Positions 5,711 through 9,665 of a stretch of DNA of 9,665 bases are shown piece after piece. The position numbers and the translations under genes were made by a program. The stretch comes from Kiritimatiellia bacterium (GTDB lineage Bacteria > Verrucomicrobiota > Kiritimatiellia > SLAD01): positions 1 through 9,665 of the forward strand of contig SKXR01000274.1 of assembly GCA_007128275.1 (NCBI GenBank). Reading direction: 5' to 3'. A model generated the notes under the pieces. That model did not search any database. It worked only from the letters and a program-made list of their open reading frames with translations, and had not been told where the DNA came from. Numbering within the stretch: position 1 is the first letter of the stretch; the number at the start of each line of letters is the position of its first letter.

Positions 5711-7564
5711 ATGACCTTCTGCTGGCAACAAGAGCAAACGCCTGAAACACTGATCCCGGCGCTGCGAGTACTGGCCGCGCAGTACGATGTCCTGCGCGAA
5801 TCCGATCCCGCCGGCATTCCCCTCGCCTTTCACCAGGAAGACGATCTCGATGGTCCCGTCGTCGCCCGCGAAGACGGCCGCGCCGTCGTCCGCTACGCGA
5901 CCCCCGCCCACGCCTTGCGCGCACTCGGCTCCCTGATCAGCGGACTTGTGCACGAAGGCGAAACAGTACGCGAACAACTCCCCTTCTCCTCCTTCGGCGT
6001 CATGATCGATTGTTCGCGCAACGCCGTCATGAAGCCGGACCATATCAAACGCTGGATGAATCAACTCGCATTGCTCGGCTATAACACGGTCATGCTCTAC
6101 ACCGAAGATACCTACGCCCTCCCGGAGGAACCGTATTTCGGCTACCTGCGCGGCCGATACACCACCGAAGACCTCCAGGATCTCGACCGACACGCCGCCG
6201 CGCTCGCGATCGAACTCATCGGCTGTATCCAAACCCTCGGACATCTGGAAACGATGTTCAAATGGTCGCCCTACTGGGAAATCAAAGACACCCCATCCAT
6301 CCTGCTTGTCGATCACGAGCGCACCTACGCGCTGATCGACAAGATGCTGGCACAGCACGCCCGCGTGTATCGGTCGCGCCGCATCCACATCGGCATGGAC
6401 GAAACGCACGACCTCGGTCGCGGGCGTTTCATGGATCTCTTCGGACACGAACGCGGTTACACGCTCTTCAACCGGCATCTGGCACGCGTCGTAGAGTTAT
6501 GCAAGAAACACGGTCTGCAACCCATGCTCTGGTCCGACATGTATTTTCGCATGGGCAACCCCACCCACGACTATTACGCGCCCGAGACCCGCATCCCCGA
6601 CGACGTGAAACAAGCGATTCCGGCCGAAGCTCAACTCGTCTATTGGGATTATTACCACGAGGACCAGGGCTTCTACGAAGACTGGATTCAACGGCACCGC
6701 CATCTCGGTCACGACCCGATCATGGCCTCCGGGATCTGGACGTGGGGCGGCCATTTCTGGTACGCGCATCACAAGACGCTCGCCAACGTCCCGCCCTGCG
6801 TCCGCGCGTGCAAACGCACCGGTGTGAAGGAGTTGTTCTTTACGTTGTGGGGCGACGACGGCGCGTATTGTGAATTCGACAGCGCGCTCGCCGGCTTGGC
6901 CTACGCCGCCGAGCTCGCCGCCTCGGGCGACGGTCCCGTGCATGAAAAGACCTTGGCACAGCGTTTCAACGCGGTGTGCGGCACCGACTGGGATCTTGTC
7001 ATTCAAGCCGACGGGATCCAAACGGACATCAACCCCGCCTCCCTGTTCTGGGACGATCCGTTGCTGGGCATCTACTGGAAGAACGAGTGTCTGAAAGGGC
7101 CGGAACATTGGACGCGGGTACTGCGCCAATTCAATCGCGCGTTGCGCCGCCTGAAGGCCGGCCGTGATCAGGAAGAACCGATCGACTTCGCGCACTGGTG
7201 CGTCGCCACCAAGTACCTGCGCGCCATCATTACGTTCCGCCTCGCCCTCGACACCGCTTACGCCACACGCGACACGACCGCCCTCGCCAAACTGCAAGGA
7301 CAGGCGCGGCGCATGCCGCGCTTATTGGAGGACTGCAATCAGAGTTTTCGCAGACAATGGATGCGACGGAATCGCCCGGAAGGGTTCGAGACCATACAGA
7401 ACCGGATCGGTGCGCGCAAACAACGCTGGCTCGAACTCGCCACGCGTATCGATGAACTCATCGCCGGCCACATCGATTCCATCCCGGAACTCGACGAAGA
7501 ATCGACCCACCCCCTGACCCTCTACACGCGCTGGCGCGACGTCGTCAGCGGCGGGATCGGGTGA
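5711..7564 (+). CDS. GH20 beta-N-acetylhexosaminidase, cytoplasmic
   Basis: A 617-residue glycoside hydrolase family 20 enzyme that removes terminal GlcNAc or GalNAc by substrate-assisted catalysis. The catalytic barrel begins near FGVMIDCSRN (95-104). The signature is HIGMDETHDLGRGR (226-239), with polarising D230 and acid/base E231. Further barrel motifs are PMLWSDM (271-277), LVYWDYY (309-315), GIWTWGG (341-347) and FTLWGDDGAYCEF (377-389), whose Trp and Tyr residues line the sugar pocket. From about 420 an alpha-helical C-terminal region follows. This resembles the Hex1/GH20C subgroup, including Paenibacillus Hex1 and pneumococcal GH20C. There is no signal peptide, so it probably acts on imported oligosaccharides or cell-wall recycling products. 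The start is the first ATG; its Shine-Dalgarno is weak (GAAAAGA, 5699-5705). A strong GGAGG (5673-5677) sits 33 bases upstream, too far for this ATG. Confidence 0.9.
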   Translation: MTFCWQQEQTPETLIPALRVLAAQYDVLRESDPAGIPLAFHQEDDLDGPVVAREDGRAVVRYATPAHALRALGSLISGLVHEGETVREQLPFSSFGVMIDCSRNAVMKPDHIKRWMNQLALLGYNTVMLYTEDTYALPEEPYFGYLRGRYTTEDLQDLDRHAAALAIELIGCIQTLGHLETMFKWSPYWEIKDTPSILLVDHERTYALIDKMLAQHARVYRSRRIHIGMDETHDLGRGRFMDLFGHERGYTLFNRHLARVVELCKKHGLQPMLWSDMYFRMGNPTHDYYAPETRIPDDVKQAIPAEAQLVYWDYYHEDQGFYEDWIQRHRHLGHDPIMASGIWTWGGHFWYAHHKTLANVPPCVRACKRTGVKELFFTLWGDDGAYCEFDSALAGLAYAAELAASGDGPVHEKTLAQRFNAVCGTDWDLVIQADGIQTDINPASLFWDDPLLGIYWKNECLKGPEHWTRVLRQFNRALRRLKAGRDQEEPIDFAHWCVATKYLRAIITFRLALDTAYATRDTTALAKLQGQARRMPRLLEDCNQSFRRQWMRRNRPEGFETIQNRIGARKQRWLELATRIDELIAGHIDSIPELDEESTHPLTLYTRWRDVVSGGIG

Positions 7565-7585
7565 GCATCGGACCGAAAAGAATAG

Positions 7586-7662
7586 TGGTCGGGGCGGTGA
7601 GATTCGAACTCACGACCTACAGCTCCCAAAGCTGCCGCGCTACCAGGCTGCGCTACGCCCCG
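7586..7662 (-). tRNA. tRNA-Pro (anticodon UGG)
   Basis: Read on the minus strand, a full cloverleaf is visible. The 7-base-pair acceptor is CGGGGCG (7662-7656) with CGCCCCG, followed by discriminator A and an encoded CCA (7588-7586). The D arm has the CCTGGTAGCGC loop region. The anticodon stem GCAGC/GCTGT encloses loop TTTGGGA, with anticodon TGG at 7628-7626. The T arm contains GTTCGAATC. The 77-base length includes CCA. It faces the GH20 gene, ending 21 bases from its stop codon. No terminator hairpin is visible between them. Confidence 0.97.
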
Positions 7663-7689
7663 AACGAAACTCTTGGACCTCCCTCATAT

Positions 7690-7728
7690 CCCCTCCTCGG
7701 AGGGGTGGCCCCGCGCCTTGGCGGGGCC
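7690..7728. repeat. Double-hairpin REP-like element upstream of tRNA-Pro
   Basis: Two GC-rich hairpins lie side by side. The first is CCCCTCC/GGAGGGG (7690-7705), with only TC between the arms. The second is GGCCCCGC/GCGGGGCC (7707-7728), with a 6-base loop GCCTTG. They are followed by GGGGTGGGTTAG. No T-run follows on either strand. The paired layout resembles mobile or repetitive extragenic palindromes of many bacterial genomes. It lies 27 bases upstream of the mature tRNA 5' end, so it would be inside the tRNA precursor leader if transcription starts beyond it. Confidence 0.7.
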
Positions 7729-7770
7729 GGGGTGGGTTAGAAACTATGTCGAAGAAAGTTAGTCACTTGT

Positions 7771-7800
7771 ATTAATCGGTCGGATGCGGGTAATAGTCAA
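7771..7800 (-). promoter_or_regulatory. Weak candidate promoter for tRNA-Pro
   Basis: On the minus strand TTGACT is separated by 18 bases from ATTAAT. The -35 box is good and the -10 box poor. Transcription from here would run through the double hairpin at 7690-7728 before the tRNA. I found no better candidate closer to the tRNA. Confidence 0.25.
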
Positions 7801-7975
7801 GCGTCACGTGCGAAGAGGCACGCACGTTCTTGCCCGCACATACCGGTTCCGTAGGATTCGGGACTCTCTCTCTACAAGGCAATATCCTATTATGACCACC
7901 TTCTTTGCCTTATCGGGTCCGGGAACCCCGCCTTCGCCTTCCGGCTGGATTGTGGACGGCCGATCATAGACCGTT

Positions 7976-8404
7976 TCACGTCAGGCCGAGACGAAGGCGG
8001 TACGCCCAATTGGCCAGCATGAATGCGGTCAAAATGATGAGGAACCACTTCGCCGGGATGCGGCGCAGCGCGTAGCCGGGCCTGAGGACCGTGCCGGTGA
8101 CCAATCCCGTCATGTGCCAGACGAACACGCCGACCATCCCCAGATACAGCAAGATGGCGACGGGCGCGTTATGGACGGCAAATGCCCATGCGCCCTGTGA
8201 AAAGGCGGACATGGAACGGGTCAACCCGCAGAACATGCAGGGATAGCCGGTCCAGCGGAGAAAGCCGCACAGCCGGACGGGAGTCTGGTACGGGATGACG
8301 AAGGAAACGCCCCACGCCAGCCCGGAAAGAAATACCCATGGCAGGTGGATGCGCAGGACTTCCCGGCGGGACATGCCCCGCCGTTGGCGCCACCACGCTT
8401 CCAT
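7976..8404 (-). CDS. DUF2752 family membrane protein
   Basis: A 142-residue small membrane protein of unknown function. The DUF2752 signature CMFCGLTRSMSAF lies at residues 56-68 (C56, C59, G60, T62, R63), followed by a long amphipathic stretch and HNAP in place of the usual NP motif (N79). Hydrophobic helices are at about 21-39, 81-104 and 118-136. The frame stays open upstream to an ATG at 8524. That longer form would overlap the neighbouring gene by 65 bases and add a Pro/Arg-rich stretch that runs through a palindrome. I chose the ATG at 8404 because a purine-rich Shine-Dalgarno (GGGAGG, 8413-8408) is directly before it. It is 55 bases downstream of the other minus-strand membrane gene and probably in its operon. 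An ATG at 8374 is a second option. Confidence 0.82.
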   Translation of the reverse strand: MEAWWRQRRGMSRREVLRIHLPWVFLSGLAWGVSFVIPYQTPVRLCGFLRWTGYPCMFCGLTRSMSAFSQGAWAFAVHNAPVAILLYLGMVGVFVWHMTGLVTGTVLRPGYALRRIPAKWFLIILTAFMLANWAYRLRLGLT

Positions 8405-8436
8405 CCCCCTCCCCCTATGCGGCGGGAGGGATGGAA
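8399..8436 (-). promoter_or_regulatory. Hairpin covering the ribosome binding site and ATG of the DUF2752 gene
   Basis: TTCCATCCC (8399-8407) pairs with GGGATGGAA (8428-8436). After a 2-base bulge, TCCC (8410-8413) pairs with GGGA (8424-8427), giving 13 base pairs around a 10-base loop. In the minus-strand RNA the 3' arm contains both the GGGAGG ribosome site and the AUG (8404-8402). The start site would therefore be hidden when the hairpin is folded. It may be a translational control element, a coupling device with the upstream gene, or simply another intergenic palindrome. Confidence 0.5.
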
Positions 8437-8459
8437 TGATTTCCGCCGGCGCCACGGCT

Positions 8460-9149
8460 TCAGGCCGGGGGCATGGGCGGCGGTGGCGTGGATCCACCCG
8501 CTTGTTCATCCTCTTTCTGCTCATCGGTGCGCGGTTCGACGAGCGGTGCGGACACCTCGTTGCCGTATACTTCCCGATACGCTACGGACGCGGCGCAATA
8601 ATAGAAGGGTAACGTCACCACCACCCCGATAATGCATGCGACCAGACCGATCGCGCTGACCACGGAAATAACCACGGTGAAGCCGAGGAACGGCCAGAAG
8701 TTCGTCTTCACTTTGTCCACGGACGCCATGCAGGCGGGCCAGAAATCCATCTTCTTATCCACGATCAGGAACAACGCGAACAACAAGAGGGTAGCCAAAC
8801 TGTACATGAAGAAGGCCCGAACCACAGGACCGATGATCGGGAGAATGCCGAGAATCGTTGAACCCACGAAACCCACCACGAAATAGACCAGCATGAACAG
8901 GAAGGCGTTTAGAAAGTAATCGAATCCCTTGAACACGTCGCCCACCGCCGGTTTCGTCTCCGTCTTGTCTTTCAAGCGCAGGGTCATCCAGATCAGGCCC
9001 GCGATCATCGGCCCGGCCAGGATGCCAAGGGAAAGAACGCTGATGACCACCACCAAAATGGCCGGGAGAATAAGGACCCCGATGGATTCCTTGTACAGGG
9101 CGAAGCCTTGCTCCAACCACTCACTGAATTTCACGTCGACCTTTTCCAT
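8460..9149 (-). CDS. Multi-pass membrane protein with Pro-rich C-terminal tail
   Basis: A 229-residue integral membrane protein of unknown function. An amphipathic N-terminal segment (KFSEWLEQGFALYKES) precedes hydrophobic stretches at about 23-57 (probably two helices), 81-107, 112-130 and 152-187. A short cytosolic-looking motif DKKMDFWPACMASVDKVKTNFW (131-152) lies between helices. The AYREVYG end of the last helix and the overall layout recall DUF975-like and related membrane families; I cannot name the family with certainty. Residues 200-229 are charged and then Pro-rich (TPPPPMPPA), a possible ligand for proline-binding domains such as GYF. The start is strong: AGAGGTG about five bases before the ATG, and a good promoter upstream. 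The stop is 55 bases before the DUF2752 start. Confidence 0.8.
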   Translation of the reverse strand: MEKVDVKFSEWLEQGFALYKESIGVLILPAILVVVISVLSLGILAGPMIAGLIWMTLRLKDKTETKPAVGDVFKGFDYFLNAFLFMLVYFVVGFVGSTILGILPIIGPVVRAFFMYSLATLLLFALFLIVDKKMDFWPACMASVDKVKTNFWPFLGFTVVISVVSAIGLVACIIGVVVTLPFYYCAASVAYREVYGNEVSAPLVEPRTDEQKEDEQAGGSTPPPPMPPA

Positions 9150-9194
9150 GACACACCTCTTTAGCGGATTAAACGACAGTTAATGCATGCGATT

Positions 9195-9222
9195 GATATA
9201 CCCAATCGGGTTGTCGGGTCAA
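9195..9222 (-). promoter_or_regulatory. Sigma70-type promoter for the membrane-protein operon
   Basis: On the minus strand TTGACC (9222-9217, five of six consensus positions) and TATATC (9200-9195) are 16 bases apart. The predicted start is near 9188, giving a leader of about 40 bases that ends in the AGAGGTG ribosome site of the gene starting at 9149. Position and spacing are good, and this is the most convincing promoter in the window after that of the kinase. Confidence 0.55.
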
Positions 9223-9300
9223 GCAAGGAAGCCCGGGTGTGGCGACCATAGCTTCAGCGACGGCGCTCCAGGCCCAGGGCAACCACGCAAGCTGCGACGG

Positions 9301-9366
9301 CCTCCGCCCGGTCTCGCATAGCTCGACCCTCCAATTCAACAGCGCGCACAGCAATGGAGGGCGGAG
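9301..9366. repeat. 66-base intergenic repeat, copy A
   Basis: First of two directly abutting 66-base units. Its ends are inverted: CTCCGCCC (9302-9309) with GGGCGGAG (9359-9366). An alternative inner hairpin is CCCTCCA (9327-9333) with TGGAGGG (9355-9361), and the two share GGG, so only one can form at a time. The unit lies between the phosphorylase 3' end and the membrane-protein promoter, and is not coding. Confidence 0.8.
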
Positions 9367-9432
9367 CCTCCGCCCGGTCTCGCATAGCTCGACCCTCCAA
9401 TTCAACAGCGCTCAGAGCAATGGAGGGCGGAG
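9367..9432. repeat. 66-base intergenic repeat, copy B
   Basis: Exact tandem neighbour of copy A with the same 66-base length. It differs only in the variable centre (GCTCAGAGC where copy A has GCGCACAGC). Terminal and inner inverted arms are fully kept. Head-to-tail placement places GGGCGGAG of copy A directly against CCTCCGCCC of copy B, forming a longer palindrome at the junction (9359-9375). Confidence 0.8.
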
Positions 9433-9491
9433 TTATACGACGCCGGGAACCTGCAAGGATGCTGGACATCATCAAGTCATGATCCACTCAG

Positions 9492-9553
9492 CCTCCGGTC
9501 TCGCATAGCTCGACCCTCCAGTTCATCGGCACGCATGTCAATGGAGGGTGGAG
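9492..9553. repeat. Intergenic repeat, copy C (diverged)
   Basis: Third copy, 59 bases after copy B, same orientation and 62 bases long. It lacks four bases near the left end (CCTCCGGTCTCG instead of CCTCCGCCCGGTCTCG) and differs at several centre positions, but keeps TCTCGCATAGCTCGACCCTC and TGGAGGG-TGGAG. It begins 16 bases after the phosphorylase stop codon in that gene's direction. The 59-base spacer (9433-9491) and 9223-9300 hold nothing I recognise. Confidence 0.75.
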
Positions 9554-9569
9554 CAACTGTCCGGCGCTG

Positions 9570-9665
9570 CTATTCGTCCTGCGCCACGGGCATATACAGG
9601 TTCTTTGTATAATCCCGCAACATCCGCGCGGCACTGAAAGCCGGAATAATGGTGGCCATGCTTTC
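9570..9665 (-). CDS. glgP: Alpha-glucan (glycogen) phosphorylase, C-terminal fragment at the window edge
   Basis: The minus strand from the right edge is open for 31 codons and ends in TAG (9572-9570). The translation ESMATIIPAFSAARMLRDYT followed by KNLYMPVAQDE matches the extreme C-terminus of alpha-glucan phosphorylases, where an SMxTxxPxFsxxRMvrdYxxxxYxP pattern ends the protein. These enzymes release glucose-1-phosphate from glycogen or maltodextrins with pyridoxal phosphate in the cytoplasm. Only the tail is in view, so the catalytic residues and the exact subfamily cannot be checked. It is followed on its own strand by the repeat cluster, with no classical terminator. Confidence 0.75.
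   Translation of the reverse strand, partial: ESMATIIPAFSAARMLRDYTKNLYMPVAQDE

Larger units (their letters stand above)
7663..7975. other. 313-base spacer between tRNA-Pro and the DUF2752 gene
   Basis: Besides the double hairpin at 7690-7728, I see no convincing gene here. The only open frame of any length (plus strand, 7784-7969) gives a low-complexity basic peptide without a ribosome binding site or recognisable motif, so I reject it. On the minus strand TTGACT (7800-7795) and ATTAAT (7776-7771), 18 bases apart, are a weak candidate promoter for tRNA-Pro. The start would be about 100 bases upstream of the mature tRNA. No intrinsic terminator for the DUF2752 gene is visible below 7976. Confidence 0.5.

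Noticed and set aside
5160..6478. Two long minus-strand frames opposite the GYF_2 and GH20 genes
   Set aside because: Both are shadows of real coding sequence; one is dominated by Arg/Gly repeats and neither has a ribosome site or recognisable motifs.
7784..7969. Small plus-strand gene of 61 codons in the tRNA-DUF2752 spacer
   Set aside because: There is no ribosome site, and the peptide is basic and low in complexity without motifs; it lies in a spacer otherwise holding only palindromes and weak promoter motifs.
8405..8524. Longer N-terminus for the DUF2752 protein
   Set aside because: It would overlap the upstream gene by 65 bases and read through a palindrome; the ATG at 8404 has its own ribosome site.
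9169..9508. Open frames on both strands through the right-hand repeats, with a repeated peptide such as LNWRVELCETGRR
   Set aside because: The 66-base period is a multiple of three, so any open frame stays open. The repeated peptides arise from the palindromic DNA repeat, not from a protein repeat under selection.
9301..9553. CRISPR array
   Set aside because: Two of the three units abut directly with no spacer, unit length is 62-66 bases, and no cas gene is in view.

Overview
This is a GC-rich bacterial window with compact genes and intergenic spaces full of short palindromic repeats. I see no phage, transposase, CRISPR or biosynthetic cluster. The mixture of a cytoplasmic GH20 hexosaminidase, a Hanks-type Ser/Thr kinase, GYF_2 and DUF2752 membrane proteins and repeat-rich spacers resembles PVC-type or neighbouring phyla (Verrucomicrobiota/Kiritimatiellota, Hydrogenedentota). 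That placement is an inference from gene content, because the window holds no rRNA or other marker that would fix it.

Layout. Positions 1-262 hold two diverged copies of a palindromic repeat and no gene. An HD-domain phosphohydrolase-like gene (263-1039, minus) is divergent from an oligoendopeptidase F gene (1208-3028, plus). Three plus-strand genes follow: a divergent Ser/Thr protein kinase (3149-4351) that appears to have a leaderless promoter, a flavodoxin-fold NAD(P)H oxidoreductase of the azoreductase type (4402-5052), and a GYF_2-domain membrane protein (5064-5612) only 11 bases after it. After a 98-base spacer with a long hairpin comes a GH20 beta-N-acetylhexosaminidase (5711-7564).

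The right third reads on the minus strand. It has tRNA-Pro(UGG) at 7586-7662 with a double hairpin just upstream, a DUF2752 membrane protein (7976-8404), a multi-pass membrane protein (8460-9149) with a good promoter, a three-copy repeat cluster (9301-9553), and the last 31 codons of an alpha-glucan phosphorylase entering from the right edge (9570-9665).

Working together. The kinase, oxidoreductase and GYF_2 genes could share transcripts, and the two minus-strand membrane-protein genes probably form a small operon. GH20 and glycogen phosphorylase are both cytoplasmic glycan enzymes but are not co-transcribed. Most genes look like ordinary housekeeping or accessory functions. The most notable signals are the predicted leaderless kinase mRNA, the atypical kinase active site, a hairpin that buries the start site of the DUF2752 gene, and several intergenic palindromic repeat families.
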